From positions 29,468-93,467 of the forward strand of contig NZ_LJOD01000019.1 in the NCBI RefSeq assembly GCF_001295265.1: a stretch of 64,000 nt of DNA. The letters run 5' to 3'. Every line of letters starts with the position of its first letter. The first letter of the stretch is position 1. The position numbers and the translations under genes are program-made. A model generated the notes under the pieces. It had not been told where the DNA came from. It made no database searches and worked only from the letters and a program-made list of their open reading frames with translations. This document shows, in pieces, positions 1 to 8,083 of this stretch. Source of the DNA: Chryseobacterium indologenes (GTDB taxonomy: Bacteria; Bacteroidota; Bacteroidia; Flavobacteriales; Weeksellaceae).

Positions 1-356
1 AAGGTAAATGGAAGACGATAGATGATGAAACCAAACAGGCAAAATCTATTGTTGAAATCTTTAAAAAATCAGACGGAAAATATTACGGAAAAGTTTCTCA
101 GCTGCTTATAAAACCTGCAGATCCTAACTGTACCGCATGTAAAGATGACAGAAAAGGTAAGCCCATTGTAGGGCTTGAAATCATCAGAGGTCTTAAAAAG
201 GACGGTGATGAATTTACAGGAGGTACAATTACCGATCCTAAAACAGGAAAAACATACAAATGCACCATTACCAAAAAGGGTGATAAGCTCAACGTAAGAG
301 GATATCTGGGAATGTCAGTATTCGGAAGAACGCAGACATGGGATAAAGCAAACTAA
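1..356 (+). CDS. DUF2147 family protein, 3' part only
   Basis: The reading frame is open from base 3 to the TAA at 354-356 and runs off the left edge, so only the last 117 codons are present. The visible part starts GKWKTIDDETKQAKSIVEI and holds a CTAC pair, a glycine-rich middle (FTGGTITDPKTGKTY) and ends RTQTWDKAN. This pattern matches DUF2147 proteins, small exported proteins of unknown function common in Bacteroidota and Proteobacteria. The N-terminus, where a signal peptide is expected, lies outside the window. A strong terminator follows at once, so this ends a transcript. Confidence 0.8.
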   Translation, partial: GKWKTIDDETKQAKSIVEIFKKSDGKYYGKVSQLLIKPADPNCTACKDDRKGKPIVGLEIIRGLKKDGDEFTGGTITDPKTGKTYKCTITKKGDKLNVRGYLGMSVFGRTQTWDKAN

Positions 357-377
357 ATTAAGTTTAAATAGAATTTT

Positions 378-410
378 AAACGGCATTTCAGCACTGAAAT
401 GCCGTTTTTA
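378..410 (+). terminator. Rho-independent terminator of the DUF2147 gene
   Basis: Two 13-14 base arms (378-391 and 394-407) form a near-perfect hairpin followed by T residues. It lies 22 bases after the stop codon. Confidence 0.85.
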
Positions 411-429
411 TTTATAAGCATGTTATTTT

Positions 430-519
430 TCAAGCTATTTCTACTCTCTCACCATTTGGTAATTTCACTTTTCCGGCCTCATGCCTTTCGGCATTAATGA
501 AAACAGGGATGTCTTGTCT
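430..519 (-). pseudogene. possible remnant of a gene 3' end
   Basis: A short stop-to-stop frame on the minus strand reads DIPVFINAERHEAGKVKLPN and then GERVEIA before a TGA at 430-432. The composition looks like real protein, but there is no start codon and an in-frame stop at 520-522 closes it upstream. It lies between two terminators. It may be a decayed gene fragment or chance. I do not recognise the family. Confidence 0.2.
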
Positions 520-547
520 TCAACTTACGTTAAATACAATGCATATT

Positions 548-577
548 AAAGCATCTCATTCAATGAGATGCTTTTTT
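548..577 (+). terminator. hairpin with T-run upstream of pdhB
   Basis: Arms 548-560 and 562-574 are exact complements and are followed by TTTTTT. No intact gene precedes it closely. It may insulate pdhB from upstream transcription or be left from a lost gene. Confidence 0.7.
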
Positions 578-609
578 GTTATGTGTATAATAAAAAAACA
601 CTATTTTTG
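575..609 (+). promoter_or_regulatory. promoter of pdhB
   Basis: TATTTTTG at 602-609 fits the Bacteroidota -7 consensus TAnnTTTG and lies 23 bases before the ATG. A TTTG at 575-578 is 23 bases upstream, at the long end of the accepted spacing for the -33 element. Confidence 0.5.
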
Positions 610-632
610 TAGTCTAAATTTTTCAAGAAAAT

Positions 633-1613
633 ATGGCAGAATATACTTTTCGTGAGGTAATTGCACAGGCAATGAGCGAGGAAATGCGTAAAGACGAATC
701 TATCTACCTGATGGGAGAGGAAGTTGCAGAATACAATGGTGCATACAAGGCTTCAAAAGGAATGCTGGATGAATTTGGTCCTAAAAGAGTAATTGATACC
801 CCTATTGCCGAGCTTGGTTTTGCAGGGATTTCTGTAGGAGCTGCAATGAACGGTAACAGGCCAATCGTAGAATTTATGACATTCAATTTCTCTTTGGTAG
901 GAATTGATCAGATTATCAACAACGCGGCAAAAATCCGCCAGATGAGTGGCGGACAGTGGAACTGCCCTATCGTTTTCCGTGGCCCAACTGCTTCTGCAGG
1001 ACAGCTTGGAGCAACCCACTCACAGGCATTCGAAAGCTGGTATGCCAACTGCCCGGGACTGAAAGTAGTAGTACCTTCCAATCCTTATGATGCAAAAGGG
1101 TTATTGAAAACAGCAATTCAGGATAACGACCCTGTGATTTTCATGGAATCTGAGCAGATGTACGGTGATAAAATGGAAATCCCTGAAGAAGAATACTACC
1201 TGCCGATAGGTAAAGCAGATATCAAGAGAGAAGGTACAGATGTTACTTTGGTTTCTTTCGGAAAAATCATGAAACTTGCCATTCAGGCTGCTGAAGATAT
1301 GGCCAAAGAAGGGATCTCTGTGGAAGTTATCGATCTTAGAACAGTTCGTCCGCTTGATTTCGATACTATCCTGACATCAGTTAAAAAAACAAACAGGCTT
1401 GTAATTCTGGAAGAAGCATGGCCTTTCGGTTCAGTATCTTCTGAAATTACTTATATGGTACAGCAGAAAGCATTTGATTACCTAGATGCTCCTGTGAAAA
1501 GAATTACTACTCCTGATGCTCCGGCACCATATTCCGCAGCACTGTTTGCAGAATGGTTCCCTAAACTTGAAAAAGTAAAAGAGGAAATCAAAAAAGCGAT
1601 GTACGTAAAATAA
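633..1613 (+). CDS. pdhB: pyruvate dehydrogenase E1 component, beta subunit
   Basis: The 326-residue product is the beta chain of the thiamine-diphosphate E1 enzyme, which decarboxylates pyruvate and passes the acetyl group to E2 lipoamide. Recognisable family blocks are MGEEVAEYNGAYKASKGM near the start, RVIDTPIAELGFAGISVGAA, and GATHSQAFESWYANCPGLKVVVP, with the C-terminal transketolase domain around DLRTVRPLD and ILEEAWPFGSVSSEI. The length is normal. The gene stands alone: it has its own promoter and a terminator 12 bases after the stop, so the alpha chain and E2 are not in this window. 2-oxoisovalerate E1 beta is similar, but the sequence fits pyruvate E1 better. Confidence 0.93.
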   Translation: MAEYTFREVIAQAMSEEMRKDESIYLMGEEVAEYNGAYKASKGMLDEFGPKRVIDTPIAELGFAGISVGAAMNGNRPIVEFMTFNFSLVGIDQIINNAAKIRQMSGGQWNCPIVFRGPTASAGQLGATHSQAFESWYANCPGLKVVVPSNPYDAKGLLKTAIQDNDPVIFMESEQMYGDKMEIPEEEYYLPIGKADIKREGTDVTLVSFGKIMKLAIQAAEDMAKEGISVEVIDLRTVRPLDFDTILTSVKKTNRLVILEEAWPFGSVSSEITYMVQQKAFDYLDAPVKRITTPDAPAPYSAALFAEWFPKLEKVKEEIKKAMYVK

Positions 1614-1624
1614 AGATAATAGAG

Positions 1625-1649
1625 AAAAACTTCCGAAAGGAAGTTTTTT
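1625..1649 (+). terminator. terminator of pdhB
   Basis: AAAACTTCC, a GAAA loop and GGAAGTTTT, followed by more T: a compact tetraloop terminator just after the pdhB stop. Confidence 0.85.
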
Positions 1650-1677
1650 CATTTATTATATTCATGAAGAAAAATTC

Positions 1678-1705
1678 TTGGCGTCATAAAATTAGTATAA
1701 ATTTG
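1678..1705 (+). promoter_or_regulatory. promoter of kup
   Basis: TTG at 1678-1680, 17 bases, then TAAATTTG at 1698-1705: both elements of the Bacteroidota housekeeping promoter at standard spacing. It places the transcript start near 1710, which favours the ATG at 1733 over the in-frame TTG at 1724. Confidence 0.75.
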
Positions 1706-1732
1706 CGCTTTTAAAAATTAAAATTGGCTGAT

Positions 1733-3724
1733 ATGGCAGAAGTTACAGAGGGCGGTCATCACTTTGACCTTAAGAAACTCTCATTTGTAGGTGTTATAGT
1801 ATCTTTAGGGATTGTTTTCGGGGATATTGGTACCTCGCCGCTTTACGTAATGAAGGCGATCGTTAATGCAAGAAAAGACGGGGCCGCTATGCCGTTCGAT
1901 GAGTATATTGAAGGAGCATTGTCCTGTATTATCTGGACCCTTACTTTGCAGACGACCCTGAAATATGTAATCATTGCCTTAAGGGCAGATAACAAAGGAG
2001 AAGGGGGGATTCTTGCCCTGTACTCATTAGTCAAAAAACTGAAGAAAAAATGGCTCTATGTCGTCGCTATTATTGGAGCGTCCACATTGGTTGCAGATAG
2101 CGTTATTACGCCGTCTCTTACCGTAATGTCGGCCATTGAAGGTCTTAAAATATACAACCCGGAAACTCCGGTAGTGCTTATTACCCTGATAATCCTGTTT
2201 GTGATCTTTGTTGTACAGCAGTTTGGGACTGCTTCTATTGGTAAATTTTTTGGGCCGATCATGGTGACGTGGTTCCTGGTTTTGGGAGTTTCCGGATCAC
2301 TTCATATCTTCGATCATATCGAAATTCTGAGAGCTTTCAATCCAATGTATGCCTATAATCTGATCACCCATTCCTCAAGTGCAATTGTGATCATGGGAGC
2401 CGTTTTCCTTTGTACAACCGGAGCAGAAGCATTATACTCAGATTTAGGACACTGTGGGGCAAAAAATATCAGGATAAGCTGGATTTTTGTTAAAATAATG
2501 CTTATTCTCAACTATCTAGGACAAGGTTCATGGCTTTTGGATAATTACCATCAGGTACACAACGGAGTTAATCCTTTCTTCGGAATCATGCCTGAATGGG
2601 CGGTTCTTCCAAGTGTTATATTAGCAACAGCAGCTGCAATTATTGCCAGTCAGGCTGTAATCACAGGTTCATTTACCATGTTCTCAGAAGCAATGTCTAT
2701 TTCTTTCTGGCCTAACCAGCATATTGAATATCCTTCAGGAATTAAAGGACAGATGTATATTCCCAGAATCAACTGGGGGCTGATGGCTTTCTGTTTTGTC
2801 GTTGTGATCTTCTTCCAGAAATCAGAACGTATGGAAGCGGCATATGGGCTGACAATTACCATTACCATGCTGATGACCACTATCCTGCTCCTGTTCTGGC
2901 TAAGCCGTACCAGAGTGAACAAAATTTTTATCTTAGGTTTTGGTTTGGTATACCTGTTCCTTGAATCAGGGTTCTTCTATGCTAACGTGATTAAATTTGT
3001 AGACGGAGGATGGCTGACTATGGTATTAGGAGGATTTATTGCAGTCTGTATGTATGCATGGTACAATGGCCGACTGATCAAAGCCAATTTCATTCAGTAC
3101 GTGAAAATTGATAAATATGTATCTATTCTGAAAGACATGAAGCTGGATGAATCCATCCCGAAATATGCTACCAACCTGGCTTACCTGAGCAGAGCCAAAA
3201 GAAATGATGAAGTAGAGTCAAAAATTATCTATTCCATCATCAAAAAACAGCCTAAAAGAGCCGATCATTACTTTATCCTAAGTATTGTCAACCAGGAAGA
3301 TCCATATACCTTCAAATATACGGTAGATGAAATTCTTCCGGGAACAGTGTATAAAGTGAATTTCCTTTTAGGATTTAAAGTGGACCGAAGAATCAATGAT
3401 TACTTTAACATGGTTCTTAAAGACCTTATGGCAGACGGAACCATTCCTTCAAGAAGCAGCCACCCGTCATTAAGAGCTCACAATATTCCGCCGGATCTTA
3501 AATATGTTATTATAGATAATACATATATCAACGATATACTTTTAACGGTTAAACAGAAAATTACCCTCAATATTTACAACTTCGTGAAATACATCGGAAG
3601 TGACGACTTTAAAGCATGGGGAGTGTCTTCTCACAACGTTGAAGTAGAATCTGCACCCATTACGGAACTGACGGTTTACGACAATAAAATAGAACAATCA
3701 GGATTCTTCCGTCATAACTCTTAA
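1733..3724 (+). CDS. kup: KUP-family potassium uptake transporter
   Basis: This 663-residue inner-membrane protein is a proton-coupled K+ importer of the Kup/HAK/KT family. The N-terminal signature GIVFGDIGTSPLYVMKA is followed by NKGEGGILALYSLV, SVITPSLTVMSAIEGL and TTGAEALYSDLGHCG, all conserved pore-domain motifs. About twelve hydrophobic segments run to roughly residue 460. A hydrophilic C-terminal domain of about 200 residues follows, as is usual. The start is set at ATG 1733 (MAEVTEGGHH) because an in-frame TTG nine bases earlier is too close to the inferred transcript start. It is monocistronic. Confidence 0.93.
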   Translation: MAEVTEGGHHFDLKKLSFVGVIVSLGIVFGDIGTSPLYVMKAIVNARKDGAAMPFDEYIEGALSCIIWTLTLQTTLKYVIIALRADNKGEGGILALYSLVKKLKKKWLYVVAIIGASTLVADSVITPSLTVMSAIEGLKIYNPETPVVLITLIILFVIFVVQQFGTASIGKFFGPIMVTWFLVLGVSGSLHIFDHIEILRAFNPMYAYNLITHSSSAIVIMGAVFLCTTGAEALYSDLGHCGAKNIRISWIFVKIMLILNYLGQGSWLLDNYHQVHNGVNPFFGIMPEWAVLPSVILATAAAIIASQAVITGSFTMFSEAMSISFWPNQHIEYPSGIKGQMYIPRINWGLMAFCFVVVIFFQKSERMEAAYGLTITITMLMTTILLLFWLSRTRVNKIFILGFGLVYLFLESGFFYANVIKFVDGGWLTMVLGGFIAVCMYAWYNGRLIKANFIQYVKIDKYVSILKDMKLDESIPKYATNLAYLSRAKRNDEVESKIIYSIIKKQPKRADHYFILSIVNQEDPYTFKYTVDEILPGTVYKVNFLLGFKVDRRINDYFNMVLKDLMADGTIPSRSSHPSLRAHNIPPDLKYVIIDNTYINDILLTVKQKITLNIYNFVKYIGSDDFKAWGVSSHNVEVESAPITELTVYDNKIEQSGFFRHNS

Positions 3725-3767
3725 TCCCGGCGTATCAAACCATACTGTTTATTTAAATAAAAATCAA

Positions 3768-3775
3768 TAAATTTG
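3768..3775 (+). promoter_or_regulatory. -7 box upstream of the Fur-family gene
   Basis: TAAATTTG matches TAnnTTTG and lies 15 bases before the ATG at 3791. I see no clear -33 element. Confidence 0.5.
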
Positions 3776-3790
3776 TAGATAATTTTTTTG

Positions 3791-4264
3791 ATGGATACAG
3801 TACAAAAAGAAAAAAATATTGCTTTGATCAAGGATGTTTTAAGAAACTACTTATTAGAAAAAGGGTTTAGAAACACACCTGAACGATATACGATATTAGA
3901 GGAAATTTATAATATGGATCATCACTTCAATGTTGATGATCTGTATCTTCTGATGATGCAGAAAAAATATCATGTCTCCAAAGCAACCATTTACAACACT
4001 ATTGAGATTTTCCTTGATGCAGGATTGATTCGTAAGCATCAGTTCGGAGAAAAGACACTGACTTCTTCATCTTATGAAAAGTCTTATTTTGACAAGCAGC
4101 ATGACCACCTGGTGATCTACAAAAAAGACTCTGATAAAGAAATTGAAGAAATTATAGAATTCTGTGACCCGAGAATTCAGGGAATAAAAGAAGCAATTGA
4201 AGATGCATTTGGCGTAAAAATTGATTCGCATTCGCTGTACTTCTATGGCACTAAGAATGATTAA
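3791..4264 (+). CDS. Fur-family transcriptional regulator
   Basis: A 157-residue metal-responsive repressor of the Fur superfamily. The winged-helix half contains GFRNTPERYTILEEIYNMDHHFNVDDLYLLM and SKATIYNTIEIFLDAGLI, the standard Fur DNA-binding helix. The dimerisation half has HDHLVIYKK and ends HSLYFYG, as in Fur. The usual structural-zinc CxxC after HDHL is replaced by charged residues, and only one Cys (EFC) remains, so any metal must bind through His/Asp/Glu alone. Start is ATG 3791; a TTG just before it (3788) is less likely. It lies 3 bases upstream of the OstA-like gene and is probably cotranscribed with it. Whether it senses iron, zinc or peroxide cannot be read from the sequence. 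Confidence 0.88.
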   Translation: MDTVQKEKNIALIKDVLRNYLLEKGFRNTPERYTILEEIYNMDHHFNVDDLYLLMMQKKYHVSKATIYNTIEIFLDAGLIRKHQFGEKTLTSSSYEKSYFDKQHDHLVIYKKDSDKEIEEIIEFCDPRIQGIKEAIEDAFGVKIDSHSLYFYGTKND

Positions 4265-4267
4265 TCA

Positions 4268-6010
4268 ATGAGAATATTACTTTTCCTGTTCATTTTTATT
4301 TCTGCGCTTGCTTCCGCACAGGATACAAAACCTGTGAAGAGAGATCCGTATCTTCAGCCTGCTGCAGGGGCATCACGTCAGCAGCCACAAAAACCTGAAG
4401 ACAAAATAAAGATCATTAATGCAGATGAAATCAAAAAAAGTCCTGAAAAATATGACGGAAACCAGTATTTCGTAGGCAATGTACAGATTGAGCACCAGGG
4501 ATCTATTCTTACAGCAGATGAGCTGATCATTTACGAGAAAGAAAACTTTGTAAAAGCCATCGGAAATACCAAACTCCAGAATACCGACGGATCTGTGATC
4601 ACCGCAGGAGAAATGGAATATGACGGAAACACCCAGAAAGGTGTGGCAAGGAAAAACGTTGTTCTTACCGACCCGAAACAAACCATAAAAACCGAAATTC
4701 TCTATTACGACAGAATCTCCAATCAGGCTTACTTCAATACCGGAGGAACTATTTCCGACGGACAGAACGTAACCTATACCAAATCAGCAACCTATTTTCT
4801 TAATACCAAATTGGTTGATCTTACCGGAAACGTAAAAATAGATACTCCGCAATATGTAATAGAAGGAGCAAATATCAAGCAGAACCAGAATACAAAAATT
4901 GCAGAATTCTTCGGCCCGACTACCATTACCAACCGTGCCAATCCTAAAAACAGGATTTATACCGAAAGAGGAACTTATAAAATGGAAACCAAGGAAGCTT
5001 TCCTCAACAAAAATTCCAGAATCTTTTATAATGACAAAATCCTTACCGGGGATGATATGTATTACAATCAGATCACTGGCTTCGGAAAAGCAACAGGGAA
5101 TGTAACTTTAGACGATCCTAAAGAAAAAAGATATCTTAAAGGCGGCTACGGAGAAGTTTTCGAAAAGAAAGATTCTGCCATGATGACCAAAAGTCCTTAT
5201 GCTGTAAAAGTAATGGAAAAAGATTCCATCTACTTTGCGGCTGAAAAGATTATCTCTTATCAAAAACCTGATTCTGCAGACATAAAAGTGAAAAAGAGTT
5301 TCTTAAGAGCTTACAGAAAAGGAAGAATATACAAGTCCAATGCACAGGGCAGAGCTGATTCTCTTGCCTTCAATGAGACTGATGGAGTCCTGCATATGTA
5401 CACCAAACCTATTCTGTGGAGCGGAGAGAAGCAGGTAACAGGTGATAAGATTGAAGCCTATTTCAATACAAAAACAGAAGATCTAGACTCGCTTAAAGTA
5501 ATCGGAAATGCTTTTGCCATCAGCAAAGTCGATTCCCTGACGCTGAAAGATGAATTCAACCAGGTAAAAGGGAAATTTATGACCGTTTACTATGAGCATA
5601 ACAATATCAAAGAGGCTCGTGTAGTTGGAAATGCCCAGGCTATCGCGTATGCAGATGATGTTGATCCTGAAACCCAGAAGCCACGGAGAATCGGAATTAC
5701 CCTTTCAACCTGCGGAATTATCGGAGCTTTATTTGAAGAAACAGGACTGCAGATTATTTCATGCAGCATCGGAGCCAATGCAGACACTTATCCGATGAGT
5801 ATGATAGAACCTGAAAAAAGAAAATTCCCGGATTTCAATTGGAATACCAAAGACCGGATAAGGAAATGGCAGGATATCCTTGTAGATTCTCCGAATTATG
5901 AGGAAATAAAATATACGGCAGAAAACGATCTTTATAACCAGGCTCAGGAAGCCATGGAAAAAGAAAGGGCCAAAGAAGAAGCCAAAAAGCCGAAAAGAAC
6001 CAGAAAATAA
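4268..6010 (+). CDS. OstA/LptA-like exported protein, LPS transport
   Basis: The 580-residue product begins with a Sec signal peptide (MRILLFLFIFISALASAQ). Residues about 45-260 have the repeating beta-strand character of the OstA/LptA-type beta-jellyroll that carries lipopolysaccharide across the periplasm: KIKIINADEIKKSPEKYDG, QYFVGNVQIEHQGSILTADEL, ITAGEMEYDGNTQKGVARKNV. The C-terminus is Lys/Glu rich and charged. In Bacteroidota such long OstA-like proteins are thought to serve the Lpt bridge; that role is known for the domain and inferred here. It follows the Fur-type gene by 3 bases. Confidence 0.78.
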   Translation: MRILLFLFIFISALASAQDTKPVKRDPYLQPAAGASRQQPQKPEDKIKIINADEIKKSPEKYDGNQYFVGNVQIEHQGSILTADELIIYEKENFVKAIGNTKLQNTDGSVITAGEMEYDGNTQKGVARKNVVLTDPKQTIKTEILYYDRISNQAYFNTGGTISDGQNVTYTKSATYFLNTKLVDLTGNVKIDTPQYVIEGANIKQNQNTKIAEFFGPTTITNRANPKNRIYTERGTYKMETKEAFLNKNSRIFYNDKILTGDDMYYNQITGFGKATGNVTLDDPKEKRYLKGGYGEVFEKKDSAMMTKSPYAVKVMEKDSIYFAAEKIISYQKPDSADIKVKKSFLRAYRKGRIYKSNAQGRADSLAFNETDGVLHMYTKPILWSGEKQVTGDKIEAYFNTKTEDLDSLKVIGNAFAISKVDSLTLKDEFNQVKGKFMTVYYEHNNIKEARVVGNAQAIAYADDVDPETQKPRRIGITLSTCGIIGALFEETGLQIISCSIGANADTYPMSMIEPEKRKFPDFNWNTKDRIRKWQDILVDSPNYEEIKYTAENDLYNQAQEAMEKERAKEEAKKPKRTRK

Positions 6011-6012
6011 TT

Positions 6013-6040
6013 AAAAGACCAGCATGACTGGTCTTTTTTA
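6013..6040 (+). terminator. terminator of the Fur/OstA-like operon
   Basis: Arms AAAAGACCAG (6013-6022) and CTGGTCTTTT (6028-6037) with a five-base loop and trailing T. Confidence 0.85.
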
Positions 6041-6196
6041 TGCCTAATTCTGTGGGAAATGTGCGGCCACAACAGTCACAAAAGATCTGACACGTTAGTA
6101 ATATATCTCAGATTTGAAAATCTACATTCTATCAGCAGGCATATAAAAATAATGCTCAAAAAGAAAACATCAGAAGCTATCTTTTTACACCATTAA

Positions 6197-6228
6197 TTTG
6201 AGCATCTAATGAATGTTTTATAGCTTTG
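6197..6228 (+). promoter_or_regulatory. promoter of the class III aminotransferase
   Basis: TTTG at 6197-6200, 20 bases, then TAGCTTTG at 6221-6228: a full Bacteroidota promoter. The -7 box includes the TTG that opens the longest frame, so that TTG cannot be the translation start. Confidence 0.75.
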
Positions 6229-6246
6229 CTGAAATTTTTCGAGACA

Positions 6247-7428
6247 ATGGAAATGCAAAAGGATTTTTTTACATATCAGGCACAAACCACTCAATTTGCA
6301 GCAGGTTTTGAAGTTGAAAAAGCAGATGGAAGTTACATCTACGGAACAGACGGAAAGAAATACCTTGACTTTGTAGCAGGAGTTTCAGCCAATACACTGG
6401 GACACTCACACCCCAAAGTGGTAAATGCAATCAAAGAACAGGCAGATAAATATCTTCATGTGATGGTATATGGGGAATATGCTCAGGAAAAACCGGTTGA
6501 GCTTTGCCGGCTGCTTGCAGAAGCCACACCGGACCCTTTAGAAATTACTTATCTGGTAAACAGTGGAGCAGAAGCTATAGACGGTAGTCTTAAACTGGCA
6601 AAAAGATATACAGGAAGAGAAGAAATTGTTTCTTTTAAAAATTCCTATCATGGAAATACTCACGGTGCATTAAGCGTATCAGGAAATGAATACCATAAAA
6701 GAGAATTCCGTCCTTTATTACCAATGATCAGCTTTATTGAATTCAATAATGAAAATGATTTTGATAAGATCACGGAAAAAACAGCCTGCGTAATTATGGA
6801 AACCATACAGGGAGCAGCGGGATTTCTGGTACCGGCAGATGATTATCTCATCAAGCTGAAAAAAAGATGTGAAGAAGTAGGAGCCCTCCTTATTTTAGAT
6901 GAAATTCAGCCAGGTTTCGGAAGAACCGGAAAACTTTTTTCCTTTGAGCATTTTGGAATCGTTCCTGATATTCTCGTAATGGGAAAAGGAATGGGGGGAG
7001 GAGTGCCTGTAGGGGCCTTTATGAGTTCTAAAAAAATTATGGAAACCCTTTCACACTCGCCGAAGTTAGGACATATTACCACTTTTGGAGGAAACCCTCT
7101 GATTGCAGCAGCAAGCCATGCTACCTTAAAAGAAGTGCTGGAAAGTGGCCTGATGGAAGAAACTGCTGAAAAAGAAAAACTCTTCCGGGAGCTTCTGGTG
7201 CATCCGAAAATTAAAAATATCAACGGAAAAGGGCTGATGCTGGCTGTTAATCTGGGAAGCCCGGAATATACGCTGGAAACGGCAAAAAAATGTATGGAAA
7301 AAGGACTTATTGTCTTCTGGCAGCTATACAGGAATGAATACCTGAGAATTTCTCCGCCGCTTACTATTTCGATGGATGAAATCAGACAGGGCTGTCAGAT
7401 TATTCTGGATGTTTTAAATGAAAATTAG
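6247..7428 (+). CDS. class III (ornithine/acetylornithine-like) aminotransferase
   Basis: A 393-residue PLP enzyme of the class III aminotransferase family. Motifs: YLDFVAGVSANTLGHSHP, YLVNSGAEAIDGSLKLAKRYTG (phosphate binding), LLILDEIQPGFGRTGKLF (cofactor Asp), and LVMGKGMGGGVPVGAF, where the K of GKG is the Schiff-base lysine. Closest in look to acetylornithine and ornithine aminotransferases, but the substrate cannot be decided from sequence and no arginine genes are nearby. The start is ATG 6247 (MEMQKDFF); the longer frame begins inside the promoter. It has its own promoter and terminator. Confidence 0.88.
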   Translation: MEMQKDFFTYQAQTTQFAAGFEVEKADGSYIYGTDGKKYLDFVAGVSANTLGHSHPKVVNAIKEQADKYLHVMVYGEYAQEKPVELCRLLAEATPDPLEITYLVNSGAEAIDGSLKLAKRYTGREEIVSFKNSYHGNTHGALSVSGNEYHKREFRPLLPMISFIEFNNENDFDKITEKTACVIMETIQGAAGFLVPADDYLIKLKKRCEEVGALLILDEIQPGFGRTGKLFSFEHFGIVPDILVMGKGMGGGVPVGAFMSSKKIMETLSHSPKLGHITTFGGNPLIAAASHATLKEVLESGLMEETAEKEKLFRELLVHPKIKNINGKGLMLAVNLGSPEYTLETAKKCMEKGLIVFWQLYRNEYLRISPPLTISMDEIRQGCQIILDVLNEN

Positions 7429-7431
7429 ATA

Positions 7432-7462
7432 AAAAAATCTCTTCAGTCCGGAGAGATTTTTT
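7432..7462 (+). terminator. terminator of the class III aminotransferase gene
   Basis: Arms AAAAAATCTCT (7432-7442) and AGAGATTTTTT (7452-7462), nine-base loop, immediately after the stop. Confidence 0.8.
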
Positions 7463-7618
7463 ATGCTTAGCATCCTAGTTTTTATCCCTTAAAATGAAGT
7501 CTGATACAGATTTCTGATCTCTGATAAATATCATGCAGATTATGTAAAAAAGTAATGGCTTTTTTGTGTAATAAAAAAATTAATTTATATATTGCGGGAC
7601 GATAAAAACAAAGATTAT

Positions 7619-8005
7619 ATGGCGAAACATAAAGTCCATTACGAATTTCCAATGCATTGTTTATCAGAGATTTTATATGAATATCTGGCAACTGCAGAGG
7701 GATTGTCTGAATGGTTTGCGGATGAGGTAACTGAGAAAGGTGATGATTTCTTTTTTAGCTGGGGCGGAGGGCCTGCCGAAAAGGCTACTTTGATCAGATA
7801 TAAGCCTGAAGGTTTCGTCCGTTTCAGATGGGAAGAAGATGAAGGAACCAAGAACTTTTTCGAAATGACCATCGTTATAGATGATATTACAGAAGATCTT
7901 GCTTTAAATATCACCGATTTCTGTGAAGAAGGAGATGAAGAAGAAAATGCAATGTATTGGGAAAATCTGATAGAAAACCTTAGAATAAAACTGGGAGCAG
8001 CCTAA
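7619..8005 (+). CDS. START-like domain protein
   Basis: A 128-residue acidic cytosolic protein with the length and strand pattern of small START/SRPBCC-like proteins found throughout Bacteroidota: YEYLATAEGLSEWFADEV near the start, FRWEEDEGTKNFFEM in the middle, and a long C-terminal helix (MYWENLIENLRIKLG). SRPBCC folds bind hydrophobic ligands; no ligand is known for this group. The start is ATG 7619 (MAKHKVHYEF); the upstream in-frame TTG (7592) lies in the AT-rich leader. A terminator follows at 8034. Confidence 0.75.
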   Translation: MAKHKVHYEFPMHCLSEILYEYLATAEGLSEWFADEVTEKGDDFFFSWGGGPAEKATLIRYKPEGFVRFRWEEDEGTKNFFEMTIVIDDITEDLALNITDFCEEGDEEENAMYWENLIENLRIKLGAA

Positions 8006-8033
8006 TCTGTACACTGGTAAAATGGTAAAACTG

Positions 8034-8061
8034 ATGAACGATTTATCGTTCATTATTTTTT
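8034..8061 (+). terminator. terminator after the START-like gene
   Basis: Arms ATGAACGAT (8034-8042) and ATCGTTCAT (8045-8053) with a T-run to 8061. It ends only 23 bases before the next gene, so that gene needs its own promoter or readthrough. Confidence 0.75.
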
Positions 8062-8083
8062 TATAAATAAATCACATCGAAAA

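Noticed and set aside
1724..1732. TTG start of kup nine bases upstream
   Set aside because: It lies about 14 bases from the inferred transcript start, and the ATG gives a normal N-terminus.
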